Source: Haplomitrium mnioides | Lineage: Eukaryota; Marchantiophyta; Haplomitriopsida; Calobryales | Assembly: GCA_049999725.1 (NCBI GenBank) | Contig: JBNGIS010024385.1 | Span: 1-20,768, forward strand | Direction of reading: 5' to 3' | DNA: 20,768 nt | Shown: one piece after another, positions 8,583-17,907 of the stretch | Numbering within the stretch: the stretch's first letter is position 1 | How the letters are laid out: every line of letters begins with the position of its first letter | Translations under genes and position numbers: made by a program | The notes under the pieces: generated by a model | Told to the model about the DNA's origin: nothing | The model's input: the letters and a program-made list of their open reading frames with translations, nothing else | Databases searched by the model: none

Positions 8583-8790
8583 TGATGTTGGCCTCGCAAC
8601 CTCTGAATATACTCCTCAACAGAAGAAATGTCCGCTGCATGTGCATTCCCCTCCAGTAAGTCAGAGTAGTCGGTGATAACCCCAAAAAATGTTGATAATG
8701 CCATTGGCTATGAAATTGGACCTTCAACTGGTCCACTGAATCTGATAGGAAACCTGCTCAATCATGCCTCTCTAGATCGCCATCCATGTC
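8583..8790 (-). pseudogene. Linker between protease and methyltransferase
   Basis: The minus strand continues from the protease in a frame with stops: R-H-G-W-R-S, then FPIRFSGPVEGPIS, FFGVITDYSDLLEGNAHAAD and SSVEEYIQRLRGQ. It looks like part of the same polyprotein with no recognised domain. A frameshift joins it to the methyltransferase stretch. Confidence 0.5.
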
Positions 8791-9543
8791 AATAGAACAC
8801 TGACTCGTCCCAAAAATCAATAGTGAACCCTATGGGATATAACACCGCACACCCCACCAAAACATCATAGGACTCCCCCTTGGTAAGTATGGCCCGAGCA
8901 CTCACATATGAGCTATCTATGGGATGATCAGCTTGCACTCTAAGCTCGATCTCTCCACGTGTAATGTGTTGCGTGGGTGAAGGTCCTCTCAATGAAGTCT
9001 GAATAGGGAATGGTAGATCTCCACATCTTCAAGTCTCAATCCCAACCTCTGCACAACTGACTTGCCTAACATCAGCGGCTGTGTACTTGTATCCAACAAT
9101 GCCCTAGCTGGCATATACACCACATTTGAAGGACCAACAAGTTGAAAGATACCACTCCGATTGTCGATAGACACCACACTTGGTCTGAATCTTGTCTTCT
9201 CAAATGATGGTCGAGCTGATAACTCCATTAGCCGTGCCGCAACAGCATGCCATGTCTCACCTCTAGACAAAGCACCTGCGTCAACTGCTCTACTCACATG
9301 TCTCACTTCCATACTAGAAGTAGCACTTTGAGTCTCTCCACATAATGTGGCTGCCAACCTGAACACTTCAACTGGTGTGACTCCTCTAGTCAACACATCC
9401 CTAGCTGAAAACAATGGTTTCTTGACCACTAACCTGGCTATCTCCATAGTCAAAGACGCACTCCCTTCCACCTCCACTGATCTCTCCATCTCCCTGGAAG
9501 CATGAGTCGGACGCATGGACGTGGTCCTCACCAAATTCGTCAA
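8791..9543 (-). pseudogene. Gypsy aspartic protease, D-T-S variant, frameshifted
   Basis: The 184-codon stretch 9543-8989 ends with PARALLDTSTQPLMLGKS (about 9108-9055), the active-site loop of a retropepsin; the usual D-[ST]-G reads D-T-S (9093-9085), a change that should abolish activity. After a frameshift the 8992-8789 stretch contains GESYDVLVGCAVLYPIGFTI, the second half of the fold. The N-terminal 120 residues are a linker from gag with Ser/Arg-rich composition. The enzyme cleaves the polyprotein during particle maturation. It shares its frame with the zinc knuckles upstream, so gag and pol were probably one fused polyprotein. Confidence 0.75.
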
Positions 9544-10112
9544 CTCAAATGACTGTAGAAGTCTTACCTATCGGTGAGCATCCCCCCTCTGAGGATTTGA
9601 CTCCACCGCTGCTCTCCTATGCTCAATAGCCTTGCCTATTGCTCTAGTCACCGTTGTAGATGCATCAATGTGGGTTGTCTTACACATGAATCTCATACCA
9701 GCTAAATCTCCATCAGCTACATATGAAGTAGAGGCTTCACCTCCAGAGTTGGGCCTCTCTTGAGCTGTAGTTATAGCAGCTAACTACTGCTCCAACTGTG
9801 CGATCCTAGCATCCTTGAGATCCACAATAGCTGCTGGAGCACCCACCCCAGCTCTCCCAACTAGTGATGCTCCTCTACCACCACCACCTCGCCCACCTCT
9901 GTCTTGCTCACCTGTGCGAGCTCCTCCTCGTTGCAGCTCTTGGTGAAGCAAAAAACATCAGTCCTTGGTGTGACCCATGACCCCACAATGGTCACATTGC
10001 TGCTGGTTAGCTGCACCTGCATCTCTAAAACGTGCTGCTCGTGGATTCTTTGCCTCTATGCATGGCCTCTACATATGATCTCCACCACAGGTCCAACAAC
10101 CTGACTGCTGAC
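9544..10112 (-). pseudogene. Gag zinc knuckles and Gly-rich linker
   Basis: In the same minus-strand frame as the protease: CWTCGGDHM, a stop, R-P-C (10092-10050) fits C-x2-C-x3-H-x4-C, and CDHCGVMGHTKD, a stop, C (9996-9955) fits C-x2-C-x4-H-x4-C. Each knuckle has one stop codon inside it. A Gly/Arg-rich tract (about 9910-9870) and a short helix with IVDLKDARIAQLEQ follow. Zinc knuckles bind the element's RNA during packaging. Their order after the gag body and before protease is standard. Confidence 0.75.
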
Positions 10113-11160
10113 CTACATAAGATGGTAAAGCTGACTGCCCTCCAGCCTTATGACCCTTCCGTGATGCAGACTGTGATGTAGATATGGAGATGCAAACTTT
10201 GGTGCTTCCTTTTGAAATCCTGTAGTGACCACTCTCTCATTCACCTGGTTAAGCTCTATGCGCTTTGACAATGTAAACACAATGGCAAGAGTGGGATCAG
10301 AATCCCTGAGAAGGGTGGCATCTCTCACTCTCCTCCTCAAATCCTTGTCAACAATGGAATACTAGAACTGTACAGCCTGAGCCTCTGTCACTCCTTTTGT
10401 GACATTGATGAGCCTCCTCATCCTAGTGTAAGCTTCCCTCAAGCTCTCTCCAGTCTTGTGCTGGAACTCTTGAAGACTCTTCAACTTGTCCATTTGCACA
10501 CCCTGGTAATTTTGCTTGAGAAGCTCAAAAAACTCAACCACATGGTTAAACACTAGAACCCCTCCATTCTTTGATACATTGACTGGAATAGGTGTACTAA
10601 AAACTCCTCCTACCCCTGAAGCACCAATATTGTGGCTAGTACCACTAGAGGATGTTGTATGGATCACAGGGACATGGGCACTTGCCCTTCCACTATAGGT
10701 GATGGAGACATAATTGGGGGGACCAATATTGTCTCCACTCCTCAATCTTAGTCAAATGAGCCCGCCTAAATTCATGGTAGTGATCCATAGGCGGCCCTTC
10801 CAAGTGTTGAAACAAACCTTTCCATGCCATGAAAGGTGTAAAGAGAGTTGAGTTCCGCAATGTTTGCAGATCACACCAAGTGTCAAACTCCTGGATGAAA
10901 TCATTCAGATCAATGATGCCTACTGCACCAAAGAACCTCCTCGGCCCTTTTTGTGGCCCCATACATCTCATCCATATCCCAAGACAACGGGAAATGTACC
11001 TGAGTGATAGGAAGAGTTGCCTCCTCTTCATTCGATGTATGGTTACCTACCAACTGTTGAGTCGCTCTTATTGCAGGTCGAAATTAGATGCCACTGCGAG
11101 TGATGCCGTACCGCACCCTTCCTTCCTCTGACTCCGTGTTGACCTCCACTCAGCTGAACT
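10113..11160 (-). pseudogene. Gypsy gag capsid region, broken into three frames
   Basis: The stretch 11031-10693 carries IDLNDFIQEFDTWCDLQTL, FTPFMAWKGLFQHLEGPPMD and HEFRRAHLTKIEEWRQYW, typical of plant retrotransposon gag. After a frameshift near 10700-10745, the 10745-10362 stretch holds VVEFFELLKQNYQGVQ, LKSLQEFQHKTGESLREAYT and RMRRLI, then a TAG in place of an expected Trp codon, and the body continues to about 10113 (DLRRRVRDATLL). Upstream of 11031 another frame gives RYGITRSGI and HFPLSWDMDEMYG, suggesting the true N-terminus lies near 11160. Gag forms the virus-like particle that packages the RNA. Confidence 0.8.
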
Positions 11161-14100
11161 CACTCACAGCTCACAGGTCGTGCTATGGCCACTCAGCCAC
11201 TTGCTCACAAGTCGGCTGAAATGCGCAAATTAGCACAAGTGACCCTTCCTTCTCTTCTGGAGAGGGTACACCTTGCTTGCCAATCTTGGTTGATTGGTCT
11301 TCTCTTCAACTTAGGAGCAAAAGTTGACAATTCAAAACAGAATTTTGTTGCTCACTTTCATAGCATAGCAGACCGATCTTCGGTTTTTTGCAAAAAATTC
11401 TTCAGATTTTCCTACTTCACTACAGCAAAAATCTAGGCTTCCAGATAGCCTTCACCCTAGGAGCATGCTGGTGGACTCCTGCCACCCTTGCACCGCTTAG
11501 CGGAGGGTCTAGTTTAGCCTCTCTGAATTCAGAAAATTATTATTATATTTTATTTTTCCGAAAATTCTGTTTTTAATCCTGATTGGTGTTCAAATACCCC
11601 TGCTCTATTGATGTTGTATGTCATTGTGATTTCAGCAAGGGAATTGCCAAGACAGTATGTAGGTGGTGATTCCAAATTCAAGGATGCAGCTTTCTTCTCA
11701 ACAGATTTTCTCTCCTGGATTTGCGCCAAAAGAGAGTATCCATTTTGTAGCGTGCTGATCACAAATACAGCACGTCTCTTTGATTTCCCTTTTGTCTTTT
11801 TTTTTTTCATTTCTTTGTCAGATCTGGTTGGTCAGATCTGCATTCTTACCTTGGAGCAGAGTATGTCGCTCTCTCTGATCAGAGGAAGACTATCTCTTCA
11901 AATCGAGCAAATCTAGTCTCTCCAAGCATCACCTTAGAACATATTCTACCACAGAGATGCCTACAATAGTTCTAGAGTTTGAGCACCTACCACCAAAGGT
12001 ACCCCTGTTGCTCTCAAATTACCTCATCATCAGACCAGAACAAGTTTCTCTTCAGCTTAGATCAGAGGATTCAACCTTTTCAGATCAGAGGGCTTTTCTA
12101 CTCATCCAATATGACTCTATAGCTCCAATCAAGGGACTTCCTCCACAACAAAATAGACCTGCTTGAACAAGTCCTTTCCACAAGATCAATTTCTTGTACT
12201 ACTCAACAAAGATATCAGGTTCTGTGCTCAACGTTGACTTGTCATTCCACAGAATCCTTGTGCAATTTCTTCTTCAGTAGATTGGAGCCTCCCTTGATTC
12301 GACTTGAGGACTCTTTCAATCCTGCTATATGGGTTCTTCAGCAAACTGTCTTCAACAATTTCCAGCGACCTTTTTAGTCAGAAATCTGTAGGGCCTTTTG
12401 TAGTTGTCCCTCCCTTAGGAGCGATGCTCATCCTTTGCAAGAGAAATCAAATACTCTGCTCCAAGAGGAACCATTAAAGACCAACAAATTTCCACAACCC
12501 AATGATTTCAATCTAGAACTGTGCCATCAACAAGTAATCAACTTTTTCCTTGCTCGACAATTCGCTGCAGCAGCATTTCAAAGATTCTTTTCTTTACCCG
12601 AAACTTGCGACCTTAACTATGCTGGACAATTTTCCCCTTGATTTGTTTCTATTCCAGAATGTTCTCAGATACCCAAGAGGCATTTGCACACAAAATGCCT
12701 CTTCTGATGCCTCCACAAATGACTTTCTATTGTTCTGCTTGACCAAAATGCCAGCAAATCCACTCTGATTTTGCCATAGACAAAGAAATTAGAGCTACAT
12801 TTTATTTTAAAACCCGAGCAGCAAGGGCTGTTTGCAAAATCTCCTCAGATGATGCTTTTTTTTCGCAGCAACAATCAAATAGGCCTCTCAAAGATTTTCT
12901 TCAGCGTCAATGTTCTACTCAACAAATTCATTTCTTGAGAAAATCCCTAAAATGTTTCTCAATTCTGCCTCATGATTGCTGCTTGGCGACTATTGCTCAT
13001 GCACAAATCACCTATGCCCTCTACTGTTGGACAAAATCCCTGCTGCTCAACGAAACACACTCAAATCTAGCACATACTCTTCAGGCACTTTCTGCCCCCC
13101 TCCTAGATTGCTGATCGATGATTCTTGCTTGAGAAGCAAGGAGAGCTTCAAAACTCTTAATCGAGCAAACCCTGGTTCGAAAAGATCTACTCAACAATTT
13201 TCCTCCATAGAAACTATGTAAGCTACTTCAACAAATTTGTAGCTGCTTGATGATCTGCCCTTTGTACGTGATGAGCCAACAAAAACTCTTGCTGCAAACC
13301 AAAAAAAATCAAGGTTCTCTCTTTGATGAAGAACCTTGAGGAATAAACCTCCTGGAAAACACTGCTCGCAGATCTTACTCAACTATGCACTACGCAAAGA
13401 ATCCTGTAACATCAGTCGCTGATGCTCAACATGCCCTACTCAAAATCGTTTCTTGTTTCCTGCAATTTTTGCTGCTCGAGCAAATCCCTAAAAATACTTC
13501 TTCGATTTTTCCTCAACTACAAATCAGAAAACACCTTTGATTCTTGCTTCGATTCTTTAGGTACAACCTCTATTCGAATTGACTGGCAGAATGTTTTGAT
13601 TTCTTCTTCAATTCTGCTTCTTTGTGGTTGTTTGATGCTGTCTCCTTGCTTGACAAAAATCCGCACAATAATCTGTGCTCTTAGCCACTCAACAATTCAG
13701 TGGCTTTCTGTGAATCCTTAGAACATTTTGCCATAGCAAAGGATATCGCAAATCTGCGCTCAATAATTTCTGATCTTCAAGGAACTTGGAGCACCGCAGC
13801 AATGAGAATCAAGCCACAAATTTTTCTTCTGCAAAATCTGCACAAAATCACAATACATAAATTTTCCAACAAGCAGATTTTTGCACCATCAAACCGCTCT
13901 TCACACAAATGATCAAAAATTTCTGTGATTGGTTCACAGACCACAATCTTCAGTTCGTAGACCACAATCTTCAGTAAAATTTCTTCCACAAGCTTTCAAC
14001 ACTCCAAGATACCATGGACGCTTGCAATTTCTTGACGAGATTTCTCAATCACAATCCAAGATACCATGGATGACAGAAATCTCACGAATCTTTTGACATA
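11161..14100 (-). other. Long non-coding leader of the gypsy element
   Basis: About 2.9 kb between the 5' LTR core and gag show no conserved coding signal on either strand. The open frames are short and unrelated to known proteins. The plus strand is rich in T and C, so the RNA sense strand is purine-rich. CTCAACA-like words recur irregularly (12201, 12914, 13046, 13189, 13377, 13427, 13688). Direct repeats include AGACCACAATCTTCAGT at 13938-13954 and 13959-13975, and TCCAAGATACCATGGA at 14003-14018 and 14055-14070. Long untranslated leaders are known for some plant gypsy elements. A nested, unrecognised insertion is possible. Confidence 0.5.
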
Positions 14101-14368
14101 CTTTTCTTCGAGTGATACCTTCTTGAAGAAATTCCCAATTTGCGTGTGTTGATCTTCCGATATCAGAACCAATGCACCTTTGCTAACAAGGAATCCACGC
14201 TTCTCCAAGAGCTGCAATACCACAGCTCTTCTCTTGGTTCATACAGTCAATAAAATGATATCGAAAGATAACCTTTCGATGAGAGTACACGGCCTTATAT
14301 ACTAAGGCACAAAAAGACAAAAAACTTAAAATATCTAAAAATAGAAAACTACATGGAGTGTTGTGACA
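14101..14368 (-). repeat. Right (5') LTR core, 268 bp
   Basis: Matches 6701-6968 with 17 mismatches and no gaps, then ends abruptly on both sides. At 14368 it ends with CA followed by GCAT. At 14100 it gives way to TATGTCAAAAG instead of the 126-bp unit seen beside the left core. The open frames crossing this piece (for example 13996-14223) are also found in the left copy and look like non-coding LTR sequence. Confidence 0.8.
14291..14303 (-). promoter_or_regulatory. TATA box in right LTR core
   Basis: AGTATATAAGGCC on the minus strand, 65-78 bases after the element end at 14368. As the 5' LTR of the element this would have been the active promoter. Confidence 0.55.
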
Positions 14369-14372
14369 GCAT
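14369..14372. repeat. Candidate target-site duplication GCAT (right)
   Basis: The same four bases as 6567-6570, directly after the CA end at 14368. Confidence 0.5.
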
Positions 14373-14385
14373 GTTGACTAGTTAA

Positions 14386-14650
14386 AACTTTGCTAGCAAT
14401 GACTTTGATGTAAAACTTGAAACCTCATGCGTGCTTTGACTCTGATATTGAACTTGGAACCCATTGTGCTTAGAGACTTATATCCAAAAATCAAAACCCT
14501 AAGTGTGCATAGGGTTTGTTGTGGAACTTAAAACCTTAAGCATACCTAGACTCTAATCTAGATCTAAGAACCTTGTGCACACATAGACTTTGATACGTAA
14601 GTCGAAACCTTATGTGTGCATAGGCTTTGTTGTGCTTGAAACCCTTTGCT
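14386..14650. repeat. Degenerate 37-bp minisatellite, about seven units
   Basis: The word AACC or AACT starts at 14386, 14421, 14458, 14495, 14532, 14569, 14606 and 14640, giving steps of 35, 37, 37, 37, 37, 37 and 34. Units contain an AAACCTTATGTGTGCATAGG-like block followed by a CTTTGTTG or CTTTGATA block. The array starts 14 bases outside the gypsy element. Its TGTGCATAGGGTTTGTT block resembles the TGCGCATAGGTTTTGTT block of the 93-bp array at 3981-4660. Confidence 0.8.
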
Positions 14651-14779
14651 ATCACAATTGAGCTTGATGATATTAATGTATTATAAAGGTTTTGACACCC
14701 AAGTTTTCATTACAAGCAAATTTGTTGCCATTTACTAAAATAGTGAAACTCTTGAAATGGTAAGAAAAAAAGTCTAAGA

Positions 14780-15043
14780 TGTTAGGATATATTTAGTGAC
14801 ATAATAAGTAAGATTAGAGGATGCTTCCTAGTCTAAGATTAGGTTGCTAATCTATAATTAGTAACCACATTAGGTTAAGCCTAACCTAGGATTAAGGTAG
14901 CAAAGACACATGACTGTATTATTGAGATTATTGATTATATGAGAAGAGATTGAGAGGAGAAGAAAGAGAGGAAGAATTTCATCACACCTTTGCATGAGCT
15001 AATGAGCCATTGTTGAGTACCTATTGCATGATTCATTCCAACA
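14780..15043 (+). repeat. Copia-type LTR, 264 bp, probable 5' LTR
   Basis: Starts TGTTAGGATATATTTAGTG and ends ATTCCAACA; TG...CA bounds and the TGTTAGGATA start are typical of plant copia LTRs. It is followed at once by a primer-binding-site-like sequence. The five bases before it (TAAGA) are not repeated after it, so it is not a clean solo LTR. No second copy is visible in the window, and the copia coding relic at 17908 ends in a different LTR start, so the two do not obviously belong together. Confidence 0.55.
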
Positions 15044-15056
15044 TGTTATCAGCACT
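15044..15056 (+). promoter_or_regulatory. Primer-binding-site-like sequence
   Basis: TGTTATCAGCACT directly after the LTR end resembles the TGGTATCAGAGC site complementary to initiator tRNA-Met used by most plant copia elements. Differences are at position 3 and after ATCAG. Confidence 0.5.
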
Positions 15057-15289
15057 TGCTCTTGCTGATTATATATAATTTTTAAAATTTTTTCTATAAT
15101 GTTTCTATAATTTATAAGTTTTTTCCATAAAAAAATTGTCAGATTTGATAGTTTGATTCTTCATGTCTTATATTTGATATACTATTTACATTATTTCTTT
15201 TCATTTTCCCTTTTCCACTGCTCAGATCTATTAATTTCATAAATTCAATATTTTACAATATAATATAATATTGAAGAAAGAGGAATCTA
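15057..15289. other. AT-rich leader-like stretch, no gene
   Basis: Very AT-rich, with T tracts; nothing coding or structural was recognised beyond its position after the LTR. Confidence 0.4.
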
Positions 15290-16260
15290 TGAAGAGCAGA
15301 TGAAAATTTGAAATTTTTGAAGATTTAAGGCACAATTGGAGTTGCCTAGGGCAGGACGTGACGTTGCCCAGCAAATGCAACCCTATACCAAGTGGAATCA
15401 AGAGATTTGATGAAGAATTGAAGGAGAACTGTTGCAGATTGCATTTTTTGAAATTTTCGAGATTCTTCACTATCTTTGACGAATTTTTGATTGAATTGAG
15501 CAGGAGAGCCTATGCAATCCAATTCTGAGCATGGAGCAATTTGAATCATTCGATTTCATCCAGAATTGAGCAAGCAATTCTCAGATTTCAAACGACTAAA
15601 ATCGTGAGAAGATTACAGTCGCGAGTTGCAATGGGGGCGAAATATCGATATGTCAAAGTTTTGGCGGTGATCAACCTTTCTTCAAAGGGACATCATCGAG
15701 ACAAAGCGGTGAACGATCATCATTTCTCGTTCTTTGAAACGGAAAAGTTTGAAAGTTGGAGAAAGTTCGACATTCGACATTTTCTGAGAGTTCGATAAGG
15801 AATTAGGCTATTCAATGGAGAAACGACAAAGTATCACTATTTTGACACCAATTTGCGAAAGTTTGCAAAGGTGCAAATCGGAAAGTTTAAAAGTTTTTTG
15901 AAGGCTTTTTGGATCTATGATATATCATCTTTTCGGCAAAAAGATCAAAACGACCTATTCAGTAAAAGTTGAAAGTTTGAAGCTATCATTTCAGTATCAA
16001 ATCTTTGTTTTATCACCATTTCAGCAACTTTCTTATTATTTAATTGAAAATTTGAAATGACTTTGGCGAGACGAATTGAAAGTTCGACAACTCGAAAAGC
16101 TTCTTGTACGATGAAATGGTGACTTATATTCATTTTGGAGATTTAATATTAAACTATTGAAAGTTTGACAATGGAGTTTTGGGTGAATCCTGAAAGTTCA
16201 AAAGAGCTTCAAGGGTTACCGAAACAATGCTATATTGCTATTTTGGCATTTTGAAGAGAA
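15290..16260. repeat. AT-rich region with recurrent GAAAGTT motifs
   Basis: GAAAGTT or AAAGTTTGA-type words recur near 15738, 15747, 15758, 15856, 15881, 15970, 16078, 16158 and 16191, several followed by CGAC or TGAC. A second motif of the form CTATTTTGGCA or ATCATTTCAG alternates with them (15837, 15984, 16014, 16238). The spacing is irregular, so this may be a strongly decayed tandem repeat. No convincing coding frame is present; the short open frames are not conserved-looking. Confidence 0.4.
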
Positions 16261-16344
16261 AAAAAAAGAACAAGAAAAATATAAAACTATCCTAGCTCGG
16301 AGGGGAAGCCACCTTTTGTTTATTTTTCTAACTAATCAGATCCT

Positions 16345-16430
16345 GCCACGTGTCACATTTAGAGAGGCTAGAGCCAAACCCTACCTCCAAATGCACGGAG
16401 TGAGGGGGTCTCTTATAAGTAACCGTTGAA
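16345..16430 (+). promoter_or_regulatory. Promoter-like cluster: G-box, TATA, MSA-like site
   Basis: GCCACGTGTCAC (16345-16356) holds a CACGTG G-box core. CTTATAAG (16412-16419) is a TATA-like box. GTAACCGTTGAA (16419-16430) contains, on the minus strand, TTCAACGGTTA, which fits the plant mitosis-specific activator consensus YCYAACGGYYA at 10 of 11 positions. The order and spacing suit a plant promoter reading right. An LTR promoter would look much the same. Confidence 0.35.
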
Positions 16431-16473
16431 GGGGTTGCGAGTGTGAGCCTCTTATACATGTGCTTGTTGTTTT

Positions 16474-16831
16474 GATTTTGCTTATGGGACAATTTAGAAG
16501 TTCCTGGTGAAACGATACTTGGTCCGGTAACGGAGCTATCATTCGAACCTCCTGATTCACTATTGAGCCTATTTAATTCACCAAAGCAACAAGATGGAGT
16601 TCGAGCCTACGCTAAGTCTGCCGAAGCTATCTTAAAGGATTTTTGAAGCACCAGAAACTCCCCAAACCTAAATTGAATACCGAACCTAGCAATTCAAAGA
16701 AGAGGAGAGCTCTGCTTCAAGAAATCAATTTTTGTGCATACAAATCTACTTATTCTTCGAATTTGAGCATACAAAAAGGATCGCCTGCTTCAGGCAAACA
16801 TTTCGAGCTCTCATTTATACATTTTGGTTGA
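16474..16831 (+). pseudogene. Unidentified protein-like segment, frameshifted
   Basis: One frame (16474-16644) reads ETILGPVTELSFEPPDSLLS and then LFNSPKQQDGVRAYAKSAEA, ending in a stop. A second frame (16643-16831) continues with HQKLPKPKLNTEPSNSKKRR, then ALLQEINFCAY, and ends in a stop. Together they look like one short, Ser/Lys-rich, mostly disordered protein with a basic K-K-R-R patch, broken by one frameshift near 16640 or joined by splicing. I do not recognise the family. It lies 50 bases downstream of a promoter-like cluster. It may be a captured or decayed host gene piece, or an unrecognised retroelement leader. Confidence 0.3.
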
Positions 16832-17853
16832 GAAATGGATACACACTGAGCTCTTGAATTTTTTGATCTTGTGAAACAGAACACATAACACTTGTGTTAT
16901 GATATTAAGTGTTCAAGTGCATGGAATTTGATATATAAAGGACACTTGGAGTTAGATACAACCAAAACTCTATTCTGGGATCTAGATTGAAGCATGTGAC
17001 CTATTAATCTGACAATTAGATCTTCTCAACTCCTAATTGACACATCCATTCACTCCATTTCTTTTAATTGACCATTTGTGGATCATTGACATTACCTACA
17101 TGTTTGATTGGAGTCATATTACACCATTTAATTGTTCAAAACAGGTCTATATACCTGTACTATCAGTTCATGTATTATAATACTTTGTTTTTATAGAGAT
17201 TGAAAATATGATACTGAGACTAGAAAAGTAAACAACATATAACATTTTGAGATAAACTTGATAGTCTGATACTTGATATTACCTATACTCTACTATCTGC
17301 TAATCAAAAAAACTAAGAATATGTTATTCTAATGTTCAAAATATAGGATCTATCATACTGATTCTGTAAGTGGCATAATAGTTCAAATTGATTAGTTGGC
17401 TTACAGTTTTGATCAAAATTGACCAGGCTAGAAGCCACAACTAATCCATAGGGTTTGGAACTATCTATTTGACCACATCAGCCATCAATCTCAATATTTG
17501 ATCAGAGATACAACTTCAAGATTTCTGGTTCAGCTTTTCAGAACCTGGTTACACATTTTGGAAGTTCTATCAAATTTCAACAGCCTACTGCTGTCTGGAG
17601 AAGACAGTTCTTTACATTAGACTTGGTTGGTGACATCTAGACTGCTACAAGAGCCTACACCAACATTTAGTTTGATATATACAGAGTCAACCCTTTGCCT
17701 ACTGCAAGAAGAAGAGGGAAGCCATTTTCATAATAACTCTGTTATTACTTTCTGTTATAGAACTATAAACTCAAATAATAGGAAAAACTAAAAGTATTCT
17801 GCTTTTGTAAATCAGAACTCTGTTAGTTCCTGAGCATATAGAATCCTTTTAAG
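16832..17853. other. AT-rich spacer, small perfect inverted repeat
   Basis: About 1 kb without a coding signal on either strand. The only structure noted is the perfect inverted repeat CATAACAC-TT-GTGTTATG at 16884-16901. It probably includes the leader or 5' LTR of the copia relic that follows, but no match to the 3' LTR start at 20649 was found. Confidence 0.4.
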
Positions 17854-17879
17854 TTTTCTTTTTCTTTTTCTTTTTCTTC
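17854..17879 (+). repeat. CTTTTT microsatellite
   Basis: About four tandem copies of a six-base CTTTTT unit, followed by CAATTCAG. The pyrimidine tract plus CAG resembles a 3' splice site just ahead of the copia gag start, which may be coincidence. Confidence 0.6.
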
Positions 17880-17907
17880 AATTCAGTACAGACCTGTAGT
17901 CTAAAGG

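Larger units (their letters stand above)
6571..14368 (-). mobile_element. Gypsy-type element encoding DNA methyltransferase and PHD domains
   Basis: A 7798-bp unit starts TGTCGTGC and ends TTGTGACA, flanked by GCAT on both sides. Read on the minus strand it holds a 268-bp LTR core (14368-14101), a long leader, gag with two zinc knuckles (about 11160-9950), protease (about 9543-8790), a cytosine-5 DNA methyltransferase remnant (8582-7925), an integrase C-terminal segment (about 7870-7430), a PHD finger ending in a stop at 7269, a polypurine tract (7112-7098) and a 3' LTR region. RT, RNase H and the integrase catalytic core are missing, apparently by an internal deletion between the methyltransferase end and the integrase tail. 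Frameshifts and stops throughout show it is non-autonomous and dead. The two LTR cores differ at 17 of 268 positions with no gaps. Confidence 0.8.

Noticed and set aside
8452-8676. Plus-strand open frames opposite the methyltransferase
   Set aside because: Antisense shadows of the conserved minus-strand coding sequence.
11550-11916. Overlapping 86- and 102-codon frames with a Lys-rich or Phe-rich run
   Set aside because: The runs come from a T tract near 11797; neither frame shows a domain or conserved-looking composition.
13165-13185. tRNA gene suggested by a GGTTCGAA box
   Set aside because: No A box or cloverleaf stems are found at suitable distances on either strand.
16540-16560. tRNA T-arm suggested by TTCGAACC
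   Set aside because: The flanking bases do not pair into an acceptor or T stem, and no D arm is visible.
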